Positions 1-8,210 of a DNA stretch of 22,356 nucleotides are shown in pieces (within the stretch, counting starts at the first letter, position 1; every line of letters starts with the position of its first letter). The notes below the pieces were generated by a model that was not told the origin of the DNA, did no database searches, and worked only from the letters and a program-made list of their open reading frames with translations. Both the position numbers and the translations under genes were made by a program. The DNA is from an uncultured Butyrivibrio sp. (lineage in GTDB: Bacteria > Bacillota > Clostridia > Lachnospirales > Lachnospiraceae). Location: positions 23,429 to 45,784 of the forward strand of contig CAJTON010000004.1 of assembly GCA_910577605.1 (NCBI GenBank). Direction: 5' to 3'.

Positions 1-138
1 CACTGCTATCACCCCCTCTTTCGGAAGATTTTCATTTGAAATCCACCACTTTATCCCACAATCATGCACAAAGTCACACTTTTTACCACTTGTAAGGTTA
101 TTCTAGACCATTTTCCCCCAAATAGCAAGCATTATTTG

Positions 139-193
139 AAAAAAATAAAAAAGCGGTCCTTTTGCCGGATCATGAAATCCGGCTAAGAACCGC
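139..193 (-). terminator. Intrinsic terminator of the lgt operon
   Basis: Nested inverted repeats are visible: GCGGT at 153-157 pairs with ACCGC at 189-193, and GCCGGAT at 164-170 pairs with ATCCGGC at 177-183. On the minus strand the stem is followed by a long T-rich run (complement of the A-rich 139-152). It lies downstream of the minus-strand genes ending at 284. In the remaining sequence of 1-283 I see no gene, only AT-rich DNA and small hairpins. Confidence 0.85.
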
Positions 194-283
194 CTTTAAC
201 GCGATATTTTATACCGATATTTAATTAAATGGGGGATCTTCCCAAAAAACGGCAGGAAAATCCATAGGTTTCACCTACGTTGC

Positions 284-532
284 CTATAATTGCCCAAACC
301 ACTCTTTCAGCTCCAAAATGCAGTCATCGTCCAGCTCCTTGATTCCAACACCGCGAACAGCCGCCTCCAGATAATAGAGGATCACCACGCAGATATTCGG
401 ATAAAGCTCTTTAAGCCTTAAAACCGCCTGCCTGCTGCCGGCTTCCTTCAGTTCCTCCGCCGAGTTAATGCCGACTGAGCGAAGCTTTTTTTCCATTGTT
501 TTTCCAAATCCCAGTGATTTCAGTTCCGACAT
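284..532 (-). CDS. TfoX C-terminal-domain protein
   Basis: An 82-residue protein matching the stand-alone TfoX/Sxy C-terminal domain, a small helical domain with a helix-hairpin-helix feel. The visible signature is the start (SLGFGKTMEKKLRSVGI), then SAEELKEAGS, a central LKELYP...YYLEAAVRG and a terminal LKEWFGQL, the usual domain order. The N-terminal TfoX domain is absent, which is normal for many Firmicute versions. The family is named after competence regulators of Proteobacteria, but the function of the isolated domain in Firmicutes is unsettled. It is the last gene of the minus-strand group lgt / P-loop protein / this gene, 22 bp after its neighbour, and is followed by a strong terminator. 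Family assignment is recognition from sequence; any role in DNA uptake is not shown here. Confidence 0.82.
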   Translation of the reverse strand: MSELKSLGFGKTMEKKLRSVGINSAEELKEAGSRQAVLRLKELYPNICVVILYYLEAAVRGVGIKELDDDCILELKEWFGQL

Positions 533-554
533 CTTTCTTTTCTCCCATATGATT

Positions 555-1340
555 TTACGCCAATATCTCCTCCGGCTTATAATCCTTGGATTTTAAGACC
601 GTGGTATTTTCAGCGAAAACACCGTCTATTATCCGATGCTCCAAAGCCCTCCTTCTTTCAAGATGCGAAAGCAGCCCTTCAAGCCCCGTAAGCCCGTGCT
701 TTTTGCCGTACGGCGACGCTTCCACGAACGCGGTCATCATCGGAAACCACAATTCATTGCCGTTATCGTCGGAGCGCTCTTTTCTGATCACATCGACCGC
801 GCCCCGTATGTCGGCGACGTCAAGATAAATTATCCTGTACGGCTTTACTTCGAGGACCGACTTTAATTTTCTGTAAAAATCAATAATCTCTTCGTCCGTC
901 ATCATAAGATAAAGCATCTGATTTTCGATTATATTCTGAAAAAAAGAGCACTCAAATATCTGCCCTTCTCCGTCCCATCTGCCGAAACGCTCAAGAATCA
1001 CGCTCTCAAAAGCATCTTTGTCCAGATTTCCGTTATATATCTCAAATTTCTCAAGATTTTTGTGAAATTTTGGAATATCCGTTAAAATCTGCGTATAACA
1101 GATTATCCGGCGTTCTCCCTCGATGAATGTCTTCTGCCCGATCTCCTTTGCAAGCGGAGCGTACTCCGTCAGAATAACGTCGTACTGCTCTTTCGTGACA
1201 TAAGCGCACCACGCCAGTTCGACGGGAGAATAATCTCCCTCGCGAAAAACCTTATGATCCGGCAGCAGAGCGGAAAGGGTCCGCACAAGCGTTGTTTTTC
1301 CGGCGCCCTGCAGACCCTCGATAAAATAATTATTCCTCAT
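555..1340 (-). CDS. P-loop NTPase of unknown function (nucleoside kinase-like)
   Basis: A 261-residue protein with a Walker A motif GLQGAGKT at residues 9-16, directly after the first beta strand, as in thymidylate-kinase-type and AAA-like P-loop proteins. A later YRIIYLDV segment looks like a core beta strand, and charged segments such as RKERSDD could be a lid. No signal peptide or membrane segment is visible. The start codon lies inside the end of lgt (11-bp overlap), implying translational coupling. The family is widespread as 'hypothetical ATP-binding protein' in Clostridia; I cannot name a substrate. A nucleotide or small-molecule kinase is the most natural guess from the short N-terminus before the P-loop, but a regulatory ATPase is not excluded. 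Confidence 0.75.
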   Translation of the reverse strand: MRNNYFIEGLQGAGKTTLVRTLSALLPDHKVFREGDYSPVELAWCAYVTKEQYDVILTEYAPLAKEIGQKTFIEGERRIICYTQILTDIPKFHKNLEKFEIYNGNLDKDAFESVILERFGRWDGEGQIFECSFFQNIIENQMLYLMMTDEEIIDFYRKLKSVLEVKPYRIIYLDVADIRGAVDVIRKERSDDNGNELWFPMMTAFVEASPYGKKHGLTGLEGLLSHLERRRALEHRIIDGVFAENTTVLKSKDYKPEEILA

Positions 1341-2352
1341 TCGTCTCGTCTTCCGTGTTATCTGACGCTTGGGCGCTCAGATCTTCCGGCGCTTCTTCCT
1401 CCGAAACATCCGCCGTACTGTTCTTTGCCGCCTCAGCACCGTCCGCCGCCTGCGTTTCTCCCGCTTTCTTTTTCCTGGGCGGTATGGGGTCGATCTGCGC
1501 GGGCTTACCCTTGAGCCTTACGCGCGTAACGATTACAAAAACAATGGCCGCCGCTGTCAGCACTGCCGAAAGCACCTGCGAGACTGCGATCTCACCGATC
1601 CTGAGCTGGTCCGTCCTGAAGCCCTCGATAATAAAGCGGATAACGCCGTATCCGATAAGATAGCGGCAGAAAGTCTCGCCGTAGAATTTCTTTTTGTCCC
1701 TGAAAATTATAAGCAGTATTATCAGCAGCAGATTGAGCACGCTTTCGTAAAGAAAGGTCGGATGCACCTGAACGTACTGAGCGCCGTTCACCGTCACCGT
1801 TATCGCCTCAAGCGCGTTTGGATTGAGCACCCCCGTGCTTGCGTCTGCAAGCGGTATCCTCATCGCGAAAAGACTGTCGGTAAACGAGCCGAACGCCTCC
1901 CTGTTGAAGAAATTTCCCCAGCGTCCGATTATCTGTCCGGTAATAAGTCCCAGAACAGCCGTATCCGCAAACTTCCAGAAATTCATCTTTTTTATTTTGC
2001 AGAAAATGACCGCCACAAGCGCCGCGCCTATAACAGCCCCGTAGATCGCAAGACCTCCGCCCCTGAGATTGAAGATCTCAAGCAGATTATCCTTGTATGT
2101 ATCCCATTTGAAAGCGACATAGTAAAGCCTTGCGCCCACTACTCCGCCGAGTATCCCGAAAATCGTGTAATCAACGTAGTCGTCAACCTTCTGCCCCGTT
2201 CTCTTCGCCTCGCGGTACGCCACGATCGCGCCGAATATCATAGAGAGCGCCATCGTTATACCGTAGTAAGCTATCTCAAATTTTCCGAAAAGCATAAAAC
2301 TTTTGCCAACCTCGATCTCAAAGCCGAGATTAGGAAACTGTATCGGTCCCAT
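1330..2352 (-). CDS. lgt: Prolipoprotein diacylglyceryl transferase
   Basis: Lgt transfers a diacylglyceryl group from phosphatidylglycerol to the lipobox cysteine of prolipoproteins in the cytoplasmic membrane. The 340-residue sequence shows several hydrophobic helices and the family signatures RGGGLAIYG, GRWGNFFNREAFG (the Lgt hallmark, with the essential Arg), HPTFLYES and IEGFRTDQLRIG. It is longer than the usual 250-280 residues: after the last membrane helix a tail of about 65 residues starts basic (PPRKKK) and becomes strongly acidic and Ala/Glu-rich, a low-complexity extension likely on the cytoplasmic side. The start ATG has a good upstream GGAG and a consensus promoter. It is the first gene of the minus-strand operon. 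Confidence 0.95.
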   Translation of the reverse strand: MGPIQFPNLGFEIEVGKSFMLFGKFEIAYYGITMALSMIFGAIVAYREAKRTGQKVDDYVDYTIFGILGGVVGARLYYVAFKWDTYKDNLLEIFNLRGGGLAIYGAVIGAALVAVIFCKIKKMNFWKFADTAVLGLITGQIIGRWGNFFNREAFGSFTDSLFAMRIPLADASTGVLNPNALEAITVTVNGAQYVQVHPTFLYESVLNLLLIILLIIFRDKKKFYGETFCRYLIGYGVIRFIIEGFRTDQLRIGEIAVSQVLSAVLTAAAIVFVIVTRVRLKGKPAQIDPIPPRKKKAGETQAADGAEAAKNSTADVSEEEAPEDLSAQASDNTEDETNEE

Positions 2353-2385
2353 AATTAACTCCTTTTTTCAAAATAAACTTTATTT

Positions 2386-2414
2386 ATTGTAATACAAAAA
2401 CTCTCAAATATCAA
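2386..2414 (-). promoter_or_regulatory. Promoter for lgt operon
   Basis: On the minus strand, TTGATA (complement of 2409-2414) and TACAAT (complement of 2386-2391) are separated by 17 bp, a near-consensus vegetative promoter about 35 bp upstream of the lgt start. It is divergent from the ychF promoter. Confidence 0.8.
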
Positions 2415-2429
2415 CTTTCATTTAAATTA

Positions 2430-2458
2430 TTGTATTCGCATCTTTTTTGTGTTATTTT
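2430..2458 (+). promoter_or_regulatory. Promoter for ychF
   Basis: TTGTAT at 2430-2435 and TATTTT at 2453-2458 are spaced by 17 bp. The predicted start of transcription near 2465 places the two-hairpin leader (2472-2534) at the very 5' end of the mRNA. Confidence 0.6.
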
Positions 2459-2471
2459 ATTTAAGGATAAA

Positions 2472-2534
2472 AAGGAAACCCTCTTCGAGGATACCATTTT
2501 GCGTTGGAAAGCAACGCAGTATATATGAAAGGAT
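2472..2534 (+). promoter_or_regulatory. Family-A structured 5' leader, copy 1 (ychF)
   Basis: Hairpin 1 is CCTC (2480-2483), loop TTC, GAGG (2487-2490). The linker ATACCATT follows. Hairpin 2 is TGCGTTG (2500-2506), loop GAAAG, CAACGCA (2512-2518). Then comes TATATGAAAGGAT with the ribosome binding site, 10 bp before the ychF ATG. The same arrangement recurs at five other places in the phage-like element, with different stem sequences that still pair. It is a cis-acting RNA element of unknown function, and I do not recognise a named family. Confidence 0.65.
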
Positions 2535-2543
2535 CAGTATCTA

Positions 2544-3641
2544 ATGAAACTCGGAATCGTAGGACTGCCCAACGTGGGCAAAAGCACACTTTTTAATTCT
2601 CTTACCAAGGCGGGAGCCGAATCCGCCAACTATCCCTTCTGCACGATAGATCCCAATGTCGGCGTCGTTTCCGTGCCGGACGAGCGTCTTGCAAAGCTCG
2701 CGAAGCTTTACGACTCGGCGAAGATCGTTCCCGCGGTAATTGAATTCGTGGACATCGCCGGACTTGTGAAGGGCGCCTCAAAGGGAGAAGGGCTCGGCAA
2801 TCAGTTTCTGTCGCATATAAGAGAGACCGACGCCATCGTCCATGTGGTAAGATGCTTTGAAAACGCCAACATAGTTCATGTGGACGGGTCCATAAACCCG
2901 CTCAGGGACATAGAAACCATTAATTTTGAACTTATTTTCTCGGACCTTGAGATCCTTGAGAGAAGAATAGCCAAGGTGTCAAGAGGAGCGCGCAACGACA
3001 AGGCGCTCGCCAAAGAGCTTGAACTTCTGGCTGCCATCAAGGCGCACCTCGAAGGCGGCAAGTCAGCGCGCTCATACGAGCCTGCCGACGACGATATGAA
3101 AGCTCTCATGGCGACCTATGACCTTCTCACCGCAAAGCCCGTTATATACGCCGCCAATGTAAGCGAGGACGACCTCGCGGACGACGGAGCCTCCAATGAA
3201 TTTGTAAAACAGGTAAGGGAATTTGCCGCCGGAGAAGGCAGCGAAGTTTTTGTCGTATGCGCCCAGATCGAAGAAGAGATCTCCGAGCTTGACGACGACG
3301 AAAAAAAGATGTTCCTTGAAGATTTGGGGCTTTCGGAATCTGGACTTGACAAGCTTATAAAAGCAAGTTACAGCCTTCTCGGTCTTATAAGCTTTCTTAC
3401 CGCCGGTCCCACGGAAACAAGGGCGTGGACGATAAAAAAAGGAACCAAAGCTCCCGGTGCCGCCGGAAAGATCCACAGCGACTTTGAACGCGGTTTCATA
3501 AAAGCCGAGGTCGTTTACTATCAGGACCTTCTGGACTGCCAGACATACGCCGCCGCCAAAGAAAAAGGGCTTGTCGGCATAGAAGGCAAGGAATACGTCG
3601 TTAAGGACGGCGACGTTATTTTATTCAGATTCAACGTCTGA
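2544..3641 (+). CDS. ychF: YchF/OLA1-type ribosome-associated ATPase
   Basis: A full-length 365-residue member of the Obg-like YchF/OLA1 family, cytosolic P-loop NTPases that bind ribosomes and act in translation and stress responses. The G1 motif GLPNVGKST is at residues 6-14, the switch region reads DIAGLVKGASKGEGLGNQFL, and the G4 position is NVSE rather than NKxD, the feature linked to ATP preference in this family. The C-terminal TGS domain is seen as WTIKKGTKAPGAAG, IHSDFERGFIKAEV and a terminal GDVILFRFNV. The gene stands alone on the plus strand between divergent lgt and convergent thiN; its last 21 bp overlap the 3' end of thiN. Its short leader carries the family-A element. Confidence 0.97.
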   Translation: MKLGIVGLPNVGKSTLFNSLTKAGAESANYPFCTIDPNVGVVSVPDERLAKLAKLYDSAKIVPAVIEFVDIAGLVKGASKGEGLGNQFLSHIRETDAIVHVVRCFENANIVHVDGSINPLRDIETINFELIFSDLEILERRIAKVSRGARNDKALAKELELLAAIKAHLEGGKSARSYEPADDDMKALMATYDLLTAKPVIYAANVSEDDLADDGASNEFVKQVREFAAGEGSEVFVVCAQIEEEISELDDDEKKMFLEDLGLSESGLDKLIKASYSLLGLISFLTAGPTETRAWTIKKGTKAPGAAGKIHSDFERGFIKAEVVYYQDLLDCQTYAAAKEKGLVGIEGKEYVVKDGDVILFRFNV

Positions 3642-4283
3642 CGAATTTATCACTATAAGACAGCGATCCTCCCCTTCGTCGAAGCGGACCGTTCCTTCGT
3701 CTTCTGTCAGTTCGTTGCTTATACATCTTGAAATTCCGGGCTTTAAGTCATATCCGTCAAGAGGATACTTAAAGCCCTTTAATATTATTCCCGTCACCTC
3801 GCCCGAAAAGGCGACAAAGGATATATATTTCTTGGGACATTCCGCGCGTCTCAGAGAAAAGCTTTTATTTCGCAGAAAAATAATGTTGCCCCTGTCAATA
3901 ATTCTGGCGTTCAGCCCCGCGTCGAGCGCGATCTTCAGATTATGGATGCTCGCAAGCAAATGGTCTATCCTGCCTCCGGTCGCGCATAAAATATCAATAT
4001 CCGAGCCGATCCCGACGGCTTCCCTCACGGCTCTCTCGGTATCGGTATCGTCCTTTTCCGGCTCAAGCGCGATGATCTGCGTGCCCCTTGCGCGGTACTC
4101 TTCAATATCCGCCTTACCGTGAGTATCCATATCTCCCACTATCATATCCGGGAATACGCCAAGCTCACGAGCGTAAGAAAGACCGTTATCCACGGCTATC
4201 ACATAACCGTAGCTGTTTTTTGCCAAAAAAGAAGCTGCAAACTCACGGTCAAAGCTGCCGCCCGTAATTATAAGCGTCCTCAT
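3621..4283 (-). CDS. thiN: Thiamine pyrophosphokinase
   Basis: Thiamine pyrophosphokinase makes thiamine diphosphate from thiamine and ATP. The 220-residue sequence shows the family landmarks in order: AVDNGLSYARELG, GDMDTHGK (the catalytic Asp-rich motif), PEKDDTDTE and the second core motif ATGGRIDHLL. The C-terminal half is the beta-rich thiamine-binding domain (FVAFSGEVTGIILKGFKYPLDG). Length is normal. It overlaps rpe by 4 bp (start inside the rpe stop), and is the last gene of the stp-prkC-rsgA-rpe-thiN operon, an order common in Clostridia. Its 3' end runs 21 bp into ychF on the other strand. Confidence 0.95.
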   Translation of the reverse strand: MRTLIITGGSFDREFAASFLAKNSYGYVIAVDNGLSYARELGVFPDMIVGDMDTHGKADIEEYRARGTQIIALEPEKDDTDTERAVREAVGIGSDIDILCATGGRIDHLLASIHNLKIALDAGLNARIIDRGNIIFLRNKSFSLRRAECPKKYISFVAFSGEVTGIILKGFKYPLDGYDLKPGISRCISNELTEDEGTVRFDEGEDRCLIVINSSDVESE

Positions 4284-4939
4284 TCTCCGATAACCTCAAG
4301 AAAATCCTTTATGTTCCTCTCAATATCGCCGTTAAAAACCGACGATCCCGCAACAAGAATATCCGCCCCGCTCTGAAGTATTTCCGAAGCGTTGTCCAAA
4401 GTCACTCCGCCGTCAATTTCTATCGGAATATTCAATCCCATACGGTCCCTTAAATCCGCCAGCAGCTTCAGTCTTTCGCACGAGCCTTCAATAAATTTCT
4501 GTCCCCCGAATCCGGGATGCACGCTCATAAGCAGGATCTGTCCGGCATACGGAATATACGGCTCAAGCTCTTCAACCGGAGTTTCCGGATTAAACGCAAG
4601 TCCCGGAATCGCTCCGAGTTCCTTAACTGCCTCAAGTGTTTCCCTCACGTCGCCGCAAGCCTCAATATGTACCGATATAATATCCGCGCCCGCTTCCCTA
4701 AAATCCGCGATATACCTTTTCGGTTCGGTCACCATAAGATGCACGTCAAAAATCAGGTCGTTCGCGGAACGTATGGACCTGATCAACGGGATTCCGAAGG
4801 AAATACTCGGCACAAATATACCGTCCATAACGTCAATATGCAGATATTTTGCACCCGCTTGTCCGACGGACCTTATCTGCTGTCCCAATATATTAAAATC
4901 AGCCGCCAGAATAGAAGGCGCGAGATATTTTTTCATCAA
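4280..4939 (-). CDS. rpe: Ribulose-phosphate 3-epimerase
   Basis: This enzyme interconverts ribulose 5-phosphate and xylulose 5-phosphate in the pentose phosphate pathway. The 219-residue TIM-barrel protein shows all family motifs: APSILAADF near the N-terminus, HIDVMDGIFVP (metal-binding His and catalytic Asp), HLMV, the phosphate-binding region MSVHPGFGGQKF, EIDGGV with the second catalytic Asp, and VAGSSVF at the end of the barrel. Overlaps of 4 bp with rsgA upstream and with thiN downstream show tight translational coupling. There is nothing unusual in the sequence. Confidence 0.97.
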   Translation of the reverse strand: MMKKYLAPSILAADFNILGQQIRSVGQAGAKYLHIDVMDGIFVPSISFGIPLIRSIRSANDLIFDVHLMVTEPKRYIADFREAGADIISVHIEACGDVRETLEAVKELGAIPGLAFNPETPVEELEPYIPYAGQILLMSVHPGFGGQKFIEGSCERLKLLADLRDRMGLNIPIEIDGGVTLDNASEILQSGADILVAGSSVFNGDIERNIKDFLEVIGE

Positions 4940-5814
4940 TATTTTCTCCTGGATTTCATTTCATTGTAAAGACTTACATATATGTCATAGCGCAGGCGGT
5001 TTATTTTTCCGTCCGCAACAGCGGTTTTTACCGCGCAGTCCGGTTCCCCAACATGTACGCAGCCGTTATAGCGGCATTTTCCCTCATAATCCTGAAATTC
5101 GCCAAAATACAGCCGCAGCTCCTGCGGCTCTATCCCTCCGCATTCAAGAGAGGTAAAACCCGGCGTGTCCATAATGTAAGTATTCTCCGCCACATTAAAG
5201 ATTTCCGTATGCCTTGTAGTGTGACGTCCCCTGTTTATCTTGGCGCTTATTTCGCCTGTCTGTGAATTCGCTTCGGGGAAAATGGCGTTTAAGATCGAGG
5301 ACTTTCCCACTCCCGACGGTCCGGCTAGCGCCGTTGTTTTTCCAAGCAGAAGCTCTCTCAACCCGTCTATCCCTTCTTTGGTAAGCACGCTGGTTGTTAT
5401 TACCCTGCTGCCGCATCCGGCAAAAATACCTGCAAGTTCTTCCGCCTTATTTGCCTCAAGCTGGTCGCTTTTATTAAAGCAGATAACTGTTTCGATACTG
5501 TTTCTATCCATCATCACAAGGAAGCGGCTTAACAGATTAAAATTAGGCTCAGGCGACAAAGACGCAAAAACGACCAGCGCCTGTTCTATATTGGCCACCG
5601 CCGGTCTTATCAATTCATTCCTTCTCGGAAGTATACGGCTCACATTTCCGGTGTGCTCCGCTTCGCTTATTATATCTATCTCAACATTGTCCCCGACAAG
5701 CGGCTTAATGCTGCGATTTCTGAAAATTCCCTTGGCATTACATTCGTACACACCGGATTTCCCGGTGTGTACATAATAAAAGCCTGCTATTCCTTTAACA
5801 ATCTTGCCCTGCAT
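4936..5814 (-). CDS. rsgA: Ribosome small subunit-dependent GTPase A
   Basis: RsgA is a late 30S assembly GTPase. The 292-residue protein has an N-terminal OB fold and a circularly permuted GTPase domain, so the G4 motif CFNKSDQLE comes before G1 GPSGVGKS and G3 DTPGFTSL. The C-terminal zinc knuckle is complete: C-x4-C-x-H-x5-C in the segment from CRYNGC to DCAVK. Length is typical. It sits between prkC and rpe, its usual place in Firmicutes, with a 56-bp gap after prkC. No separate promoter was recognised in that gap. Confidence 0.96.
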   Translation of the reverse strand: MQGKIVKGIAGFYYVHTGKSGVYECNAKGIFRNRSIKPLVGDNVEIDIISEAEHTGNVSRILPRRNELIRPAVANIEQALVVFASLSPEPNFNLLSRFLVMMDRNSIETVICFNKSDQLEANKAEELAGIFAGCGSRVITTSVLTKEGIDGLRELLLGKTTALAGPSGVGKSSILNAIFPEANSQTGEISAKINRGRHTTRHTEIFNVAENTYIMDTPGFTSLECGGIEPQELRLYFGEFQDYEGKCRYNGCVHVGEPDCAVKTAVADGKINRLRYDIYVSLYNEMKSRRKY

Positions 5815-5870
5815 ACAGTCCTCTGCCTGCTTCGCATTTCAAAATCCGAGCGTCAATGCAAAACACGGCC

Positions 5871-8192
5871 TTACTTTATTGTAATTGCGTCTCCCGCAGT
5901 CTTTACCATTGTCGAGCCGTCAACATTTCCGTCTCCGTCCATATCGTATTTGATCTCGATGACCGCGTGTCCCGCGCCCCCTGCAAAGCCTTCAATATTC
6001 GTGTCGACATCCCTGCCGAGGTCGAAATCCCCGTGTCCCAAAAGCTCGCTGTATCCGTTGAAAATAACGGTCGAAACCGGCTTCGTGGTCTCCTCACTGT
6101 CAGTTACTTTGATCTTTACCTCTATCTTACCGGTATAAGAGCTGTCTATCTTCTCTTCAAGTACGGCAAGCACCGAAGTTATCGCTATCTTCCCCTCAAA
6201 GGAGTTATATGTCTGTTCGGTCTGTTCCTCCGTTTGTTCCTCAGTCTGCTCCTCCGTAGGTTTCTCAGTCGGCTTCTCCGTAGGCTTCTCGGTAGTTTCC
6301 TCCGTCGGTTCCGGCGTAGGCTCCTCCGTGGGTTTCTCGGTAGGCTTAGGCCCTTCGCTCACGACAAGGATTATCACGCTTTCTATCGGAGCCTGCTCCC
6401 CGACGGTAGGACCTCCCTGAGAAATTACCTTGCCCTCCGGCACCTCTTCGTTGTTCTCGTAATTGCGCTCAATATTGGTAAATCCAAGCGCGTTCAGCGC
6501 CGCAACAGCGTCCTCAAGCGTATCGCCCTTTACGTCCGGCACCTCAGCCACCTGCTGCGTCGCTCCTCTGTATATCGTTACCGTTACGGAATCCCCGCTC
6601 TTTACGTTCATTCCCGCCACGGGATCTGTTGCGGCTACAAGCCCGACTTTTGACTCGTCGTCCGTCTCCTCAAACGTATACGTCGGCTTTAGATCCTTAT
6701 TTCTTAGAGTGGTATCAGCCGAAGCATGTGTAGCTCCAACCACATTGGGCATTTCAAACGATTCCATGCCCTTGCTTATATATACGATTATCGTTGTGTT
6801 CGGTTCAACCTTTTCACCCGCATTCACGCTCTGCCTGAATATCTGACCTTCAGGATAAGCATCGGAATATTCCTCACGGCTGTTGATCCCGAGCTTCTTA
6901 TCCTTAAGCTTTTCTTTAGCCGAGTCATAGGTATCTCCCAAGAGGCTGGGCACCTCCACAAGATTATCCGGTTTCGTCTGCTCCGAAGTCTGCACCGGAG
7001 GCTTTGACGACGAATCGCCGGAAAAAAGCTTTACCATCTTTATTATAACGATTATAGCTATCACAAGTATCACAACGCCCACCGCTATTCCGAGAATCGT
7101 GATTATCTTGTCTATTTTTCTCGATGCCGGCAGATCCCTGTCATAATCGTCGTCATCCGCGTCTATTTCCGTATTGTCCTCGTACTCCTCCTGACTGTCG
7201 GGCGCAGTCTCATTAACCGTCTCGCCGCGTTCGGGAGTAAGCACGTTCAGTCCGTCGGCCTGCGCTGTCTTCTGCGACGCTCTCTGACTTATCTCCGCGA
7301 GGTCGTCGTCTCCTATCATCTGCGTTGCCCCTCCCGGAACGATCGCCGAAGAAATAACGACAAAATCCTCGTCCGGAGTAACAAGCGAACGCTTAAGATC
7401 CGCGATAAGATCCGTCGCGTTCTGATATCTTCTGTCAGTCTTTTTCTGCGTACACTTGAGTATTATTTTCTCAACGCTCACGGGAATCTCAGGCACATAT
7501 TTGCGCGGAGAAACCATGTCGTCCTGTATATGCTGCAAAGCTACGGCAACCGTAGTGTCGCCCTCAAAAGGAACTCTTCCGGTAAGCATTTCGTAAAGCA
7601 TGATACCGAACGAATATATATCGCTCTTTTCATCGCTGTATCCGCCCCTTGCCTGCTCCGGTGAAATATAATGCACCGAGCCCATTACCGTGGAATTGAT
7701 CGTATTGGAAGAAGCGGCTCTGGCTATGCCGAAATCAGTGACTTTTACCTTGCCCTCTTTGGAAATTATTATGTTCTGCGGCTTTATGTCCCTGTGGACA
7801 ATATGATGCTTATGCGCCGCCTCAATGCCCTGCGCGACCTGAATCGCGATGCTTACCGCCTCGCGTACGCCGAGATTTCCCTTTTTCTCTATATATTTCT
7901 TTAGGGTGATCCCCTCCACAAGCTCCATGATTATATAGTATATTCCGCCCTCTTCGCCGACGTCGTATACATTCACGATATTGGCATGCATAAGCCCCGC
8001 CGCCGACTGAGCCTCAGCGCGGAATTTGGATACAAAATTTCTGTCCTCCACAAATTCGGGCTTTAGAACCTTTATCGCCACATATCTATTCAGCTTATGA
8101 CATTTGGCTTTGTATACGTCCGCCATACCTCCGGTCCCGATTTTTTCGAGAATTTCGTATCTGTCAGCCAAAAACATTCCTTCTCTTAACAT
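5871..8192 (-). CDS. prkC: PASTA-domain Ser/Thr protein kinase (PrkC/StkP type)
   Basis: A transmembrane Hanks-type kinase that senses peptidoglycan through extracellular PASTA repeats. The 773 residues contain the kinase domain (Gly-rich loop IGTGGMADVY, catalytic VAIK with Lys41, HRDIKPQN, DFGIARA, SPEQARGG), an acidic juxtamembrane region, one membrane helix (ILGIAVGVVILVIAIIVII), three PASTA domains beginning VEVPSLLG, FEMPNVVG and AEVPDVKG, a Pro/Thr/Glu repeat linker (PTEKPTE-type units, about 6,210-6,350) and an unusual C-terminal domain of about 100 residues after the linker. That last domain is not a PASTA unit and I do not recognise it; it includes a segment that resembles a calcium-binding loop (DMDGDGNVDG). 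The AGGAGG site lies 5 bp before the ATG. Its phosphatase partner stp is directly upstream. Confidence 0.95.
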   Translation of the reverse strand: MLREGMFLADRYEILEKIGTGGMADVYKAKCHKLNRYVAIKVLKPEFVEDRNFVSKFRAEAQSAAGLMHANIVNVYDVGEEGGIYYIIMELVEGITLKKYIEKKGNLGVREAVSIAIQVAQGIEAAHKHHIVHRDIKPQNIIISKEGKVKVTDFGIARAASSNTINSTVMGSVHYISPEQARGGYSDEKSDIYSFGIMLYEMLTGRVPFEGDTTVAVALQHIQDDMVSPRKYVPEIPVSVEKIILKCTQKKTDRRYQNATDLIADLKRSLVTPDEDFVVISSAIVPGGATQMIGDDDLAEISQRASQKTAQADGLNVLTPERGETVNETAPDSQEEYEDNTEIDADDDDYDRDLPASRKIDKIITILGIAVGVVILVIAIIVIIKMVKLFSGDSSSKPPVQTSEQTKPDNLVEVPSLLGDTYDSAKEKLKDKKLGINSREEYSDAYPEGQIFRQSVNAGEKVEPNTTIIVYISKGMESFEMPNVVGATHASADTTLRNKDLKPTYTFEETDDESKVGLVAATDPVAGMNVKSGDSVTVTIYRGATQQVAEVPDVKGDTLEDAVAALNALGFTNIERNYENNEEVPEGKVISQGGPTVGEQAPIESVIILVVSEGPKPTEKPTEEPTPEPTEETTEKPTEKPTEKPTEEQTEEQTEEQTEQTYNSFEGKIAITSVLAVLEEKIDSSYTGKIEVKIKVTDSEETTKPVSTVIFNGYSELLGHGDFDLGRDVDTNIEGFAGGAGHAVIEIKYDMDGDGNVDGSTMVKTAGDAITIK

Positions 8193-8210
8193 AAAACCTC
8201 CTAAATTATC

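Noticed and set aside
1369..2358. A 329-codon frame on the plus strand opposite lgt
   Set aside because: It is the mirror of a clearly conserved lgt frame; its translation has no recognisable domain and is rich in Arg/His as expected for antisense frames.
5856..6653. Long plus-strand frame opposite prkC with Leu/Arg repeats
   Set aside because: The repeats are the antisense of the PTE linker; no ribosome binding site or family features.
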